From an uncultured Ruminococcus sp. (GTDB lineage Bacteria > Bacillota > Clostridia > Oscillospirales > Ruminococcaceae): a DNA stretch of 32,693 nt. A program made the position numbers and the translations under genes. This document shows, piece by piece, positions 18,093-26,389 of this stretch. The stretch covers positions 1 to 32,693 of the forward strand of contig CAMWXM010000004.1 in assembly GCA_947178195.1 (NCBI GenBank), written 5' to 3'. The notes under the pieces are model-generated. The model saw nothing but the letters and a program-made list of their open reading frames with translations. It was not told where the DNA came from and did not search any database. The stretch's first letter is position 1, and each line of letters begins with the position of its first letter.

Positions 18093-19052
18093 ATGCTTGA
18101 AAAAATCGTAAAGCCGGAAATTGATGTCGTAGAGCTAAGAAGCGATGGTAAATACGGAAAATTCGTGTTGTCTCCGCTTGAGCGAGGTTACGGTATCACA
18201 TTAGGTAACAGTCTGAGACGAGTATTACTCTCCTCACTGCCCGGAATGGCGGTTAATTCAGTAAAAATTGACGGTGTGCATCATGAATTGTCAACAATTC
18301 CCGGTGTAAAAGAGGATGTTACAGAAATCATCCTTGCAATTAAGGGACTTACCGCAAAAATCTGCGGCGAAGGACCTAAGACCGTTTACATTGAAGCTGA
18401 AGGCGAATGCGAAGTTACTGCCGGTGACATTAAAACAGATTCAGAGGTCAGTATTCTTGATCCCGGAATGCATATAGCAACACTCGGCAAAGGAGCAAAG
18501 CTTTACATGGAAATTACAATTGACCGTGGAAGAGGCTATGTTTCCGCTGAACGCAACAAACAGCAGATGGGCGGCAATATGCCTATTGACGTTATTGCTG
18601 TTGACAGTATCTATACTCCTGTTTTGAAGGTAAACTACAAGGTCGAAGACACTCGTCTCGGTCAGGTAACTGATTTTGACAAGCTTACTATTGAGGTATG
18701 GACAGACGGAACTATCTCTGCAAAGGAAGCTTTGTCACAGGCAGCCAATCTCCTCAACGAGCATCTGAAGTTATTTATTGACCTTTCGGAAGAGTCAATC
18801 ATAACAGAAGTTTTAGTCGAACAGACAGATAAGGGTAAGGAAAAGATCCTTGAGATGACCATTGAGGAACTTGACTTATCAGTACGTTCATTCAACTGCT
18901 TGAAACGTGCTGGGATAAATACCGTTGACGACTTGATCAACAAGTCTGAAGAAGAAATGATGAAGGTCAGAAACCTTGGTAAAAAATCCTTTGATGAGGT
19001 CAAAGAAAAGCTTCAATCACTTGGTTTTGATCTGAGTTCAGAAGAGGAATAA
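18093..19052 (+). CDS. rpoA: DNA-directed RNA polymerase subunit alpha
   Basis: Alpha dimerises to start RNA polymerase assembly and its C-terminal domain contacts UP elements and activators. From ATG 18093 it has 319 residues. AGGAGG at 18081-18086 is 6 bases upstream, so the in-frame upstream start at 18072 is rejected. The N-domain has [20 protein letters not shown]; the C-domain has [19 protein letters not shown] and [12 protein letters not shown]. An acidic SEEE tail ends the protein. Confidence 0.98.
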   Translation: MLEKIVKPEIDVVELRSDGKYGKFVLSPLERGYGITLGNSLRRVLLSSLPGMAVNSVKIDGVHHELSTIPGVKEDVTEIILAIKGLTAKICGEGPKTVYIEAEGECEVTAGDIKTDSEVSILDPGMHIATLGKGAKLYMEITIDRGRGYVSAERNKQQMGGNMPIDVIAVDSIYTPVLKVNYKVEDTRLGQVTDFDKLTIEVWTDGTISAKEALSQAANLLNEHLKLFIDLSEESIITEVLVEQTDKGKEKILEMTIEELDLSVRSFNCLKRAGINTVDDLINKSEEEMMKVRNLGKKSFDEVKEKLQSLGFDLSSEEE

Positions 19053-19104
19053 AACTACAGAAGATCAATGGGTCTTTCTGTGATTTGTAAAGGAGTGAAT
19101 AACG

Positions 19105-19446
19105 ATGCCAGGTACAAGAAAGCTTGGAAGAACAACTGACCATAGAAGGGCAATGCTCAGAGCAATGGTAACATATCTGCTTGAAAAGGGTCAGATCGAA
19201 ACAACTGTAACAAGAGCAAAGGAAGTAAGAGCTGTTGCAGAAAAAATGATCACGATCGCTAAGAAAAACGACCTGCATTCCAGACGTCAGGTACTTTCAT
19301 ATGTTACTAAGGAAGACGTTGCTAAAAAGTTGTTTGATGAAATCTCACCAAAATATGCTGAAAGAAACGGCGGATATACGAGAATTATTAAAATCGGTCC
19401 TCGTAGAGGCGACGCAGCAGAAATGGCAATTATTCAGTTAGTTTGA
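19105..19446 (+). CDS. rplQ: 50S ribosomal protein L17
   Basis: L17 lies at the rim of the tunnel exit. The 113-residue protein has the signature [17 protein letters not shown] at the start and the [22 protein letters not shown]-terminus. AAGGAG precedes ATG 19105. It is the last gene of the supercluster and is followed by a strong terminator. Confidence 0.98.
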   Translation: MPGTRKLGRTTDHRRAMLRAMVTYLLEKGQIETTVTRAKEVRAVAEKMITIAKKNDLHSRRQVLSYVTKEDVAKKLFDEISPKYAERNGGYTRIIKIGPRRGDAAEMAIIQLV

Positions 19447-19462
19447 TTTTATAAATAAAATA

Positions 19463-19493
19463 AAAACCGGCTTTTTTAAGAGCCGGTTTTTTT
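19463..19493 (+). terminator. Terminator of the S10-spc-alpha supercluster
   Basis: A perfect 10-bp stem, AAAACCGGCT (19463-19472) with AGCCGGTTTT (19481-19490), ends in a run of T to 19493. It lies 16 bases after the rplQ stop. Confidence 0.93.
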
Positions 19494-19585
19494 GTATGCC
19501 TATTTCTTAAAAAAAATTAGTGAAATGATACGAAAAATATGACAAATATACAAAAATTTTGATGCAAATATGTTGAAAATGCTAC

Positions 19586-19614
19586 TTGTAATTTCTGCTA
19601 AAATGTAATATAAT
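19586..19614 (+). promoter_or_regulatory. Promoter of the pectate lyase gene
   Basis: TTGTAA (19586-19591) and a perfect TATAAT (19609-19614) have a 17-base spacer. Transcription should start near 19621, about 95 bases before the gene. The AT-rich bases 19501-19585 show nothing else I can name. Confidence 0.8.
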
Positions 19615-19620
19615 GAGAGT

Positions 19621-19683
19621 GGACAGTTATATTGTTTTGTCCGGGGTTAAGTCAACGCCGCACAATATCTTTGCGGTATTAAC
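19621..19683 (+). promoter_or_regulatory. Structured 5' leader of the pectate lyase mRNA
   Basis: Two hairpins fill the start of the leader. GGACA/TGTCC (19621-19625, 19638-19642) is followed by GTTAA/TTAAC (19646-19650, 19679-19683) enclosing CCGCA/TGCGG (19658-19662, 19672-19676). No T-run follows. It does not match the c-di-GMP riboswitch consensus as I remember it. An RNA stability or regulatory role is inference. Confidence 0.45.
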
Positions 19684-19715
19684 TGATAAAAGAAATATAA
19701 GAGAGGTAATTTATC

Positions 19716-22700
19716 ATGAAGCTTAAAAAAATTGTTACCAGTATTGTCGCAGCAGCGATGATGGTGACAGCTGCAACCGTGAACAGCGGCTATTTCTCAT
19801 TTGTAAAAACGCCGGACGCAGTATACGCTGCTCCTCAGCAGTCGACTATGTACGAGTCGTTTAGTCTGGTCTGGAAGCCTGTAAGCGGTGCGGAAGGATA
19901 TAACGTATATGTAAAGCCAGACGGCGGAAGCTATAAGCAAATCGACTCGATGCTTATAAGGCAGTACAGCGACGGCTATTTCCATGCGGACGCTGTGGGA
20001 CTTAAAGCAGGTTCATACACTATGAAAGTGGTTCCGGTAATCGGCGGCAAGGAGGATTCATCAAAGGCTTGGGAAACTCCGGGCGTGGTAAGCGCTTACG
20101 ACAGAACAGGCTTCGGCTGGGTAAACGGCACTTCTTCAGGCGCATATAATGAGGACGGTACGTTAAAGGATAACGCTCGTGTGATTTATATTACGGAGGA
20201 TACAAAGAATACCGTTACTCTTGAAGTTACGACCAGCTCAAAGGGTGCGACTACAGTGGGTACGGGTCTCCAGGAAATCTTTAATCTTTACAAAAAAGGC
20301 TATGAAACAAGACCGCTTGCAGTAAGAATTGTTGGTCAGGTGACAGATCCGGAAACTCTTGATAAGGGAGATATGACTATTGACGGCGGTGGAAAATTAA
20401 CCTGCGGTGTTACAATCGAAGGTATCGGACACGACGCTACAATAAACGGCTTTGGTTTAAGATTGAAAAATATTAAAAACTGCGAAATCAGAAATCTCGG
20501 CTTTATGCTGGTAGACAGCAATGAAGGAGATAACGTTACCTTGCAGCAGGGTAACGATCATATCTGGGTCCACAACTGCGATTTCTTCTACGGCAAGGCA
20601 GGAAGCGATAAAGATCAGGCTAAGGGCGATGGCGCTCTGGACTGTAAACTTTCTACATATGTAACCTTCTCCTACAACCATTTCTGGGACAGCGGAAAGT
20701 GCAATCTTTTAGGTTTAAGCGAAAATACAACAGACGATCTTTATGTTACCTATCATCACAACTGGTATGACCATTCCGATTCCAGACATCCTCGTGTAAG
20801 ATTTTATTCAGCTCATGTTTATAATAACTATTATGATGGAAACGCTAAATACGGAATTGGAGCAACATTGGGCTCGTCAATTTTCGCTGAAAACAACTAT
20901 TTCAGAAATTGTAAATATCCAATGCTCATATCTATGCAGGGTTCGGATACGGTTGCAGGAGGCATTTTCTCAGGCGAAGACGGCGGCATTATAAAAGCTT
21001 ATGGCAACTATATGACAGGTCAGAAGGCTTTCGTACCTTACAGCGAGAATAATACGGAATTTGACGCTTATGTTGCTTCTTCAAAGTCTGAAAAAGTTTC
21101 CGCAACGGTAAAATCTAAACAGGGATCTAATACATACAACAACTTTGATACAAATACTTCCGTAATGTATAACTGGACTGCCGATCCGGCAGAAAAAGTA
21201 CCGGAAATAGTTATGGCAGGCGCAGGACGTGCCGGCGGTGGAGATTTCAGCTTCACTTTCGATAACTCAAAGGACGATGAGGATTACAGTGTAAATCAGG
21301 CATTGATGACTTCTCTCCTCAACTATAAATCTTCTGTTATCGCTATCGGAAGCGGATTTAAATCAAATGTTGAACCTGTTACCACTACAGCAAAAGCAAC
21401 AACTCAGGCTACTACAAAAGCAACAACCAATGCAACAACAAAATCTACTAACGCAACAGCAAAGACAACACAGGCTACTACTAAATCTACAAATATAACC
21501 ATTCCTCCTGTTTCAGGGAAAATAATTTACTGTTCTCCACAGGGAAAAGTTTCTGCGGCTGGTACTCAGAATGATCCTATGGACGTACTTACGGCTATTT
21601 CAAAGGTTGAAGCTGGCGGTATGATTTATCTTCTTGACGGAACATATAAATTCGATAAAACAATTGTAATAGATAATAAAAACAACGGTTCTGCCGGTAA
21701 ATATAAGACTATGATGGCTTACCCTGGAGCAGACGTTGTATGGGATTTCTCAGCATTGGCTGTAGATGGCAACAACAGAGGGCTTGTTCTGGACGGCAGC
21801 TACTGGCATATCAAAGGCTTTGAAATAACAAAAGCAGGCGATAATGGTTTACTCTTATCTGGTAATAATAACCGTATTGAATTAATGGAATTCACAGATA
21901 ATCAGGATACAGGTTTACAAATTTCACGTTACAGAACAGATGCGGCAACTATTGACCAGTGGCCTTCAAACAACCTGGTTCTCAACTGTACATCAAAGAA
22001 TAACTGCGATGACAAAACTATGGAAAATGCGGACGGCTTTGCTGCAAAGCTTACCTGCGGCGAGGGCAACGTTTTTGACGGCTGTATGGCATACAACAAC
22101 TCGGACGATGGTTGGGATTTGTTTGCAAAAACCGACACAGGTCCTATCGGTGTTGTAACACTCCGCAATTGTGTAGCATTCAGAAACGGTTATACCGAAT
22201 TCGGCGAAGGCTTTGGCGATTGCGATGGAAACGGATTTAAGCTTGGCGGCAGCGGCGTTGGTACTGCTCATGTTGTAGAAAACTGTCTTGCATTTGAAAA
22301 CTTAAACTGCGGTTTCACAGACAATAATAACCCGAAGCTTGGCAGTCTTACAAATTGTACTGCATATAACAACGGTATGGGCGGCAAAGGAAAGCCTAAC
22401 TTCTCATGCTATCGCTGTACAGACGATGGCTGCGATTTCAAGAATGTTCTTACATACATAAATGAAGACAGACTTATATCTTCATTTGCGCGTGGTGAGG
22501 CAACACCTAAGAAATCCAATGATAAGTTTGTAGGTACTATTGAAAACTCTCTTTACTATAATTCCAAATATTACAATGTAAAAAACAAAACAAATATTGA
22601 AAACGGCGGAAAAATCGGCGATGTTGTAACTCCTGACGACGATATGTTTGTAAGCCTTTATGTTCCAGCATACAGTGGACCAATTACAGGTGATCCGGTA

Positions 22701-23015
22701 GAGTTTGTACCATTTGATTTCCATACTGAATGGAGAAATGCCGACGGCTCTGTTAACACTCACGGTTTCTGCGAAGTTAAGGACACAAGCGAATTTGCAG
22801 GTCTTGGTGCAAAGTTTGAGGCTCAGACTGTAAAGCCAGATTTAAAGGGTGATCTGGATAAGGACGGCGATGTTGATGTTACCGATCTGGTTTTAATTCA
22901 GAAATTCCTCGTTAAGTACTCGACTATTGTAACTCCGGCATATGATGTTAATGAGGACGGAAAAATCAATGTTTTCGATTTCATTACATTAAAGCGCATT
23001 ATACTTGCTAAGTAA
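19716..23015 (+). CDS. Secreted dockerin-bearing bimodular pectate lyase (Fn3-PL1-PL9)
   Basis: This 1099-residue enzyme should be exported and cleave pectate by beta-elimination. Order: signal peptide (cleavage near residue 38, YAA); a fibronectin III-like domain (about 45-118); a PL1 beta-helix lyase (about 131-455) with the DGALDCK calcium-site region and RHPRVRF catalytic motif near residue 356; a Thr/Lys-rich linker (556-595); a PL9-like beta-helix lyase (about 602-980) with NADGFAAK and SDDGWDLF, the conserved acidic and Lys segments of that family; and a C-terminal type I dockerin (about 1042-1099). Both dockerin calcium repeats are visible (DLDKDGDVDVTD and DVNEDGKINVFD). The dockerin implies attachment to a cohesin-bearing scaffoldin, as in cellulosomes. 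It is monocistronic. Confidence 0.95.
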   Translation: MKLKKIVTSIVAAAMMVTAATVNSGYFSFVKTPDAVYAAPQQSTMYESFSLVWKPVSGAEGYNVYVKPDGGSYKQIDSMLIRQYSDGYFHADAVGLKAGSYTMKVVPVIGGKEDSSKAWETPGVVSAYDRTGFGWVNGTSSGAYNEDGTLKDNARVIYITEDTKNTVTLEVTTSSKGATTVGTGLQEIFNLYKKGYETRPLAVRIVGQVTDPETLDKGDMTIDGGGKLTCGVTIEGIGHDATINGFGLRLKNIKNCEIRNLGFMLVDSNEGDNVTLQQGNDHIWVHNCDFFYGKAGSDKDQAKGDGALDCKLSTYVTFSYNHFWDSGKCNLLGLSENTTDDLYVTYHHNWYDHSDSRHPRVRFYSAHVYNNYYDGNAKYGIGATLGSSIFAENNYFRNCKYPMLISMQGSDTVAGGIFSGEDGGIIKAYGNYMTGQKAFVPYSENNTEFDAYVASSKSEKVSATVKSKQGSNTYNNFDTNTSVMYNWTADPAEKVPEIVMAGAGRAGGGDFSFTFDNSKDDEDYSVNQALMTSLLNYKSSVIAIGSGFKSNVEPVTTTAKATTQATTKATTNATTKSTNATAKTTQATTKSTNITIPPVSGKIIYCSPQGKVSAAGTQNDPMDVLTAISKVEAGGMIYLLDGTYKFDKTIVIDNKNNGSAGKYKTMMAYPGADVVWDFSALAVDGNNRGLVLDGSYWHIKGFEITKAGDNGLLLSGNNNRIELMEFTDNQDTGLQISRYRTDAATIDQWPSNNLVLNCTSKNNCDDKTMENADGFAAKLTCGEGNVFDGCMAYNNSDDGWDLFAKTDTGPIGVVTLRNCVAFRNGYTEFGEGFGDCDGNGFKLGGSGVGTAHVVENCLAFENLNCGFTDNNNPKLGSLTNCTAYNNGMGGKGKPNFSCYRCTDDGCDFKNVLTYINEDRLISSFARGEATPKKSNDKFVGTIENSLYYNSKYYNVKNKTNIENGGKIGDVVTPDDDMFVSLYVPAYSGPITGDPVEFVPFDFHTEWRNADGSVNTHGFCEVKDTSEFAGLGAKFEAQTVKPDLKGDLDKDGDVDVTDLVLIQKFLVKYSTIVTPAYDVNEDGKINVFDFITLKRIILAK
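21381..21500 (+). repeat. Thr/Lys-rich linker repeat inside the pectate lyase gene
   Basis: Short direct repeats of ACA/ACT, GCA and AAA codons encode alternating ATT, KATT and KSTN units (residues about 556-595). It is an inter-domain linker, likely flexible and possibly O-glycosylated. Such repeats can change length by slippage. Confidence 0.85.
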
Positions 23016-23045
23016 TTTAGAAACACGAATAATTCTGACAGATTT

Positions 23046-23083
23046 AACTGCCGGTTACTAATAAAAAGTGACCGGCAGTTTTT
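23046..23083 (+). terminator. Terminator of the pectate lyase gene
   Basis: A 14-bp stem with one wobble pair, 23046-23059 with 23067-23080 (core ACTGCCGGT/ACCGGCAGT), runs into a short T-tract to 23083. Confidence 0.9.
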
Positions 23084-23103
23084 GACTTGAAAACAAAATA
23101 GAC

Positions 23104-23132
23104 TTTACACCTTACAAAATTCCTGTTATAAT
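23104..23132 (+). promoter_or_regulatory. Promoter of the 60-residue orphan gene
   Basis: TTTACA (23104-23109) and TATAAT (23127-23132) are 17 bases apart, with TGT just before the -10 box. The predicted start lies only about 18 bases before the ATG, so the leader is little more than the AAAGGAGGT site. Confidence 0.85.
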
Positions 23133-23156
23133 ATAATCAGGAAAGGAGGTTTAGAA

Positions 23157-23339
23157 ATGGGTGATACGGATAAACAGTTTGTTGCCAGGCTGATCGAAGA
23201 TTATTATTACAATATAGAACTGCGTAAGCTGGCTGAAAAGGAAAATGCAACGGAAACAGTAAAAGCAATTAACCGAAAGCTTAAAATCATAAAATTGCAA
23301 CTGCAGCCGCTTGAGCTTCCCGAAGAAAACGATGATTGA
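23157..23339 (+). CDS. Small hypothetical protein, 60 residues
   Basis: I do not recognise this protein. It is 60 residues, highly charged, predicted mostly helical (IEDYYYNIELRKLAEKENA, then INRKLKIIKLQLQPL), and ends in an acidic PEENDD tail. There is no signal peptide, membrane segment, Cys or metal motif. It lacks the SQELD motif of Spo0E-type phosphatases, which are of similar size. AAAGGAGGT stands correctly before ATG 23157. An extended -10 promoter on one side and an intrinsic terminator on the other make it a compact single-gene unit, which supports that it is real. Confidence 0.75.
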   Translation: MGDTDKQFVARLIEDYYYNIELRKLAEKENATETVKAINRKLKIIKLQLQPLELPEENDD

Positions 23340-23344
23340 GCAAG

Positions 23345-23381
23345 GGTGTAAAGTCTGAATATGGACTTTGCACCTTTTTTT
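23345..23381 (+). terminator. Terminator of the 60-residue orphan gene
   Basis: A 12-bp stem with two wobble pairs, GGTGTAAAGTCT (23345-23356) with GGACTTTGCACC (23363-23374), is followed by seven T residues. Confidence 0.9.
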
Positions 23382-23418
23382 ATTTAATCAAAAATAGTAG
23401 TCATAATTCTTTTAAATA

Positions 23419-23447
23419 TTGACATTTTTCGTCAAAAATGATATTAT
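23419..23447 (+). promoter_or_regulatory. Promoter of murT-gatD
   Basis: A consensus TTGACA (23419-23424) and TATTAT (23442-23447) have a 17-base spacer. Transcription would start near 23454, right at the first in-frame ATG (23455). Confidence 0.7.
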
Positions 23448-23490
23448 AAAATAGATGGAAAACGTCAATATTGAATATGAGGAAAAAGCA

Positions 23491-24864
23491 ATGAAAAAAC
23501 CACTTAGATTTTATATTTCAGTAATCGGAGCAAAGCTCCTTATAAAGTTAATGCGTCTGATGAAACGTAATGCCACAAATCTTCCGGGGGAAATTATGCT
23601 TATTTTTTATCCCGGTCTTTTAAAGCATTTCGATATGCCACAGAATGTTATTGCTGTGACTGGTACAAACGGTAAAACTACCGTTTCAAATATGATAAGC
23701 AATATATTAAAGGCTAACGGATATGATATTATTAATAACAGTTTCGGCGGAAATGTCGATACCGGAATCGCTTCGCTGCTGCTTGACAAGTGCACTGTGA
23801 AGGGCGAATTTAAAGTTGATACCGCCGTTTTAGAGGTCGATGAAAGAAGTGCAGAACGAGTTTTACCATGCGTTAAACCTGATTGGCTTGTCTGTACAAA
23901 TTTACAGCGTGATTCTATGAAAAGAAATGCACATACTGAATTTATTTTTAATTTTCTGAATAAAAATATTCCTGAAAAAACGAAGCTTATTTTAAATGGA
24001 GACGATCTGATAAGCAGCAGGCTTGCGGAAAATAATCCAAGAACATATTTTGGTATCGCTAAGCTTGAGGGAGAAACTGCTGAATCGGAAAATATTATCT
24101 GCGATATTGTGAACTGTCCGAAATGCGGAAACAAACTTGAATTTTCATATCGCCATTATAATCATATCGGACGTGCTTCCTGTAAATGCGGATTTGGTTC
24201 TCCGGAAATTGATTTTGAAGCAATCGGTTCGGAAAACGGCGAAGCGGTCATTATGCATGACGGCAAAAAGGAACGCTATAAGCTTCCGAACAATCGCATA
24301 ACCGATCTTTATAACGTCTGTGCTGCGGTTACTTTTTCAAGAACCTTCGGACTTTCAGATAAGCAGGTCTCGGAGGCTATGTCTGAGGTTGAGGTAGTAA
24401 AGTCAAGATATGACAGCTTTACAGCAGGTGGAAAGGAAGTAATAGTTTCTCTGGCAAAAGGTCAGAACCCTGTGGCTTGTTCGGGAGTATGCGGTTTTGT
24501 AAGAAAGGAAAGCGGCGATAAGGCTGTTATTATGATTCTGGAAGACCTTTATGACGGAAAGCGTACCTCTGAAAATATAGCATGGATATATGAAACGGAT
24601 TTTGAATTTTTTAAGGGTCAGGACATAAAGCAAATCGTTGTCGGCGGGAAAAGAGCTGAGGATTATATGGTAAGGCTGCTTATTGCTGGAGTGGACAGAC
24701 AGAAAATCTTCTGTTGCCGCAATGAAACGGATACGGTAAAGCTTTTAAAGCCTGAGCTTTTCGATAAAATTATTATTATGTACGATCTGTTCAATGTTGA
24801 ATCGCTTAACAGCATAAAGGCGCAGCTTAAAGCTGATGACCAAATTGGCAAGGAGAATAAATAA
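23491..24864 (+). CDS. murT: Lipid II isoglutaminyl synthase, Mur ligase subunit MurT
   Basis: MurT activates the D-Glu carboxylate of lipid II with ATP so that it can be amidated to D-isoglutamine. The 457-residue product has the Mur ligase P-loop VTGTNGKTT, the LEVDE motif, a four-Cys zinc ribbon (CPKC, then CKC and a Cys in the preceding CDIVNC region), and the C-terminal DUF1727 domain. Two starts are possible: ATG 23455 would be nearly leaderless given the promoter, while ATG 23491 has GAGG 8 bases upstream and gives the usual N-terminus. I prefer 23491. The stop overlaps the gatD ATG by one base. Confidence 0.93.
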   Translation: MKKPLRFYISVIGAKLLIKLMRLMKRNATNLPGEIMLIFYPGLLKHFDMPQNVIAVTGTNGKTTVSNMISNILKANGYDIINNSFGGNVDTGIASLLLDKCTVKGEFKVDTAVLEVDERSAERVLPCVKPDWLVCTNLQRDSMKRNAHTEFIFNFLNKNIPEKTKLILNGDDLISSRLAENNPRTYFGIAKLEGETAESENIICDIVNCPKCGNKLEFSYRHYNHIGRASCKCGFGSPEIDFEAIGSENGEAVIMHDGKKERYKLPNNRITDLYNVCAAVTFSRTFGLSDKQVSEAMSEVEVVKSRYDSFTAGGKEVIVSLAKGQNPVACSGVCGFVRKESGDKAVIMILEDLYDGKRTSENIAWIYETDFEFFKGQDIKQIVVGGKRAEDYMVRLLIAGVDRQKIFCCRNETDTVKLLKPELFDKIIIMYDLFNVESLNSIKAQLKADDQIGKENK

Positions 24865-25580
24865 TGAGCATTGTAATTGAAGAACTTTTTCCTGAGGTAT
24901 GTAATCTTTTCGGCGACAGTGGAAATATGCGGTATTTGAAGCTTTGTCTCCCGGAAGCTGAATATATCTCAACGCCGCTTAACCAGAAGCCATATTTTGC
25001 AGATAATGATGTTGATATGATATATATGGGACCTATGACTGAAAATACTCAGCTTCAGGTTATAGAGCGTCTTAAACCCTATAAAAAACGAATAGAAGAG
25101 CTTATCGAAAAAGGGGTTATTTTTCTTCTGACAGGAAATTCTCATGAAATATTCGGGCAGAAAATTATTGACTCGGACGGAACAGTTGTTGAAGGTCTGA
25201 AGGTAACGGATTTTTATGCCAAAAGAAATATGATGAAGCGTTTCAGCGGTCTTGTTCTGGGCAATTATGAAGATATTGAGATAGCGGCATTCAGGGCTCA
25301 GTTTACCGAAGGCTTTCCCGGTGAAGATTATCAGCCTTTTGTTCAGATGACAAAGGGCGTTCCTATGAATAAAAAATCTTTTACGGAGGGCTATGTTAAA
25401 AATAATTTTTATGCAACCTATCTTCTTGGACCGCTCCTAGTTCTGAATCCTTTTTTTACAAAAAAACTTTTGCATAAATTGTGTAAAAAGGATCGTACTC
25501 TTGCATTTGAAACGGAAGTGGTCAGAGCATATGAAATAAGACTTGAGGATTTTAAGGACAAAAAGGTTGATATTCATTAA
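24864..25580 (+). CDS. gatD: GatD-like subunit lacking glutaminase catalytic residues
   Basis: GatD normally hydrolyses glutamine and passes ammonia to MurT. This 238-residue protein keeps the family's length and frame motifs, such as LFGDSGN near the start, GLKVTDFYA and the C-terminal YLLGPLL region. Yet the nucleophile elbow, usually ICGG, reads LTGN with Thr90 (ACA at 25131-25133) instead of Cys, and the YLHGP motif reads YLLGP with Leu188 (25425-25427) instead of His. The usual GGGxDREQ segment is GPMTENTQ. So it is very likely inactive as a glutaminase. Its ATG overlaps the murT stop, so the two are still co-translated. The family call is firm by context; the dead active site is read directly from sequence against motifs recalled from S. 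aureus GatD. Confidence 0.88.
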   Translation: MSIVIEELFPEVCNLFGDSGNMRYLKLCLPEAEYISTPLNQKPYFADNDVDMIYMGPMTENTQLQVIERLKPYKKRIEELIEKGVIFLLTGNSHEIFGQKIIDSDGTVVEGLKVTDFYAKRNMMKRFSGLVLGNYEDIEIAAFRAQFTEGFPGEDYQPFVQMTKGVPMNKKSFTEGYVKNNFYATYLLGPLLVLNPFFTKKLLHKLCKKDRTLAFETEVVRAYEIRLEDFKDKKVDIH

Positions 25581-25649
25581 GCTTTTGTCTTTTTCTGATA
25601 TAAATGATATTGCCGATTGTTGAATGAATTCTGAACCCTTGCCAGAATT

Positions 25650-26267
25650 TCATAAAAGCTTAATTATAGCCAGGATTATTAAAAATACTCCCGAAAGCCA
25701 TGAAAGATCTATGCTTTTATGGCTTATTCCTGCACCGAGCTTGCTGCCTGCTGCAATTGAAAGTAGTCCGAAAATAAGGCTCATGATACATACACGAAAC
25801 ACGTTTGCTCCCGATAATCCTGCGCCTAATCCTCCTGATATGGAATCAATGGAAAGCGCTGCCGCAAGTGCAATGGATTCTTTTGCTGAAAGTACATTTG
25901 AACGGTCGGCGTCGGCTTTGGTTTCGTCCAGATAAACGCTTATCACAAAGCCAATGTTGAAAAAACGAAAGGACAATCTGCCATTTCCGCTGTGCTTTTT
26001 TAATATGGATTTTAAGCCGTTCTGACAAAATTGTACAGTACCTATCAGTCCTAAAAGAATTGCTCCGGAAATACGGCAAAAATTATCGGGAATGTACATT
26101 CCAGCAAATTTTGAAATGCATAGAGAAATAGTAAGTACTGCTGAACTGATAACGCTTATAATTAATCCCGAAATAAATGGTATTTTGATTTTGCCGCTGC
26201 TATAGGAAAGAGATGCTAAAAATGTATCGGTTATCATCGCAATTACAAGCAGTATGTCTTCTGTCAT
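25650..26267 (-). CDS. ytaF: YtaF/MntP-like membrane protein
   Basis: The 205-residue protein belongs to the YtaF group, sporulation-associated membrane proteins related to the MntP manganese exporter. It has about six membrane segments. The two internal-repeat motifs are visible: ITDTFLASLSYSSGKIKIP at residues about 12-30 and LSIDSISGGLGAGLSG in the second half, both with the conserved Asp and Ser. The start at 26267 is chosen because GAGG lies 9 bases upstream; the longer frame to 26321 has no such site. It is convergent with gatD and divergent from birA. Its exact substrate is unknown. Confidence 0.87.
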   Translation of the reverse strand: MTEDILLVIAMITDTFLASLSYSSGKIKIPFISGLIISVISSAVLTISLCISKFAGMYIPDNFCRISGAILLGLIGTVQFCQNGLKSILKKHSGNGRLSFRFFNIGFVISVYLDETKADADRSNVLSAKESIALAAALSIDSISGGLGAGLSGANVFRVCIMSLIFGLLSIAAGSKLGAGISHKSIDLSWLSGVFLIILAIIKLL

Positions 26268-26309
26268 AAAATCAATCCTCTTAATAATATTACAAACTGT
26301 TCGCATAGG

Positions 26310-26338
26310 ATAATATTTCATATATTTTCGGCTGTGAA
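26310..26338 (-). promoter_or_regulatory. Candidate promoter of ytaF
   Basis: On the minus strand, TTCACA (26333-26338) and TATTAT (26310-26315) are 17 bases apart, about 40 bases before the ytaF start. I could not find an equally good plus-strand promoter for birA in the same gap. Confidence 0.5.
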
Positions 26339-26389
26339 CAGAATTTTATTATTAATATTATATTAATTTTGACGGAAAAGGTGATTAAA

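Noticed and set aside
21381-21500. Repeat array resembling a CRISPR
   Set aside because: Repeats are Thr/Lys/Ala codons in frame inside the pectinase linker, with no spacer structure.
25577-25662. AAGCTTTT/AAAAGCTT inverted repeat as terminator between gatD and ytaF
   Set aside because: The arms are about 70 bases apart with no T-run, so it is not a credible hairpin terminator.
25624-25935. Plus-strand frame opposite ytaF
   Set aside because: Antisense to a well-supported membrane protein gene; Pro/Ser-rich translation with no ribosome binding site.
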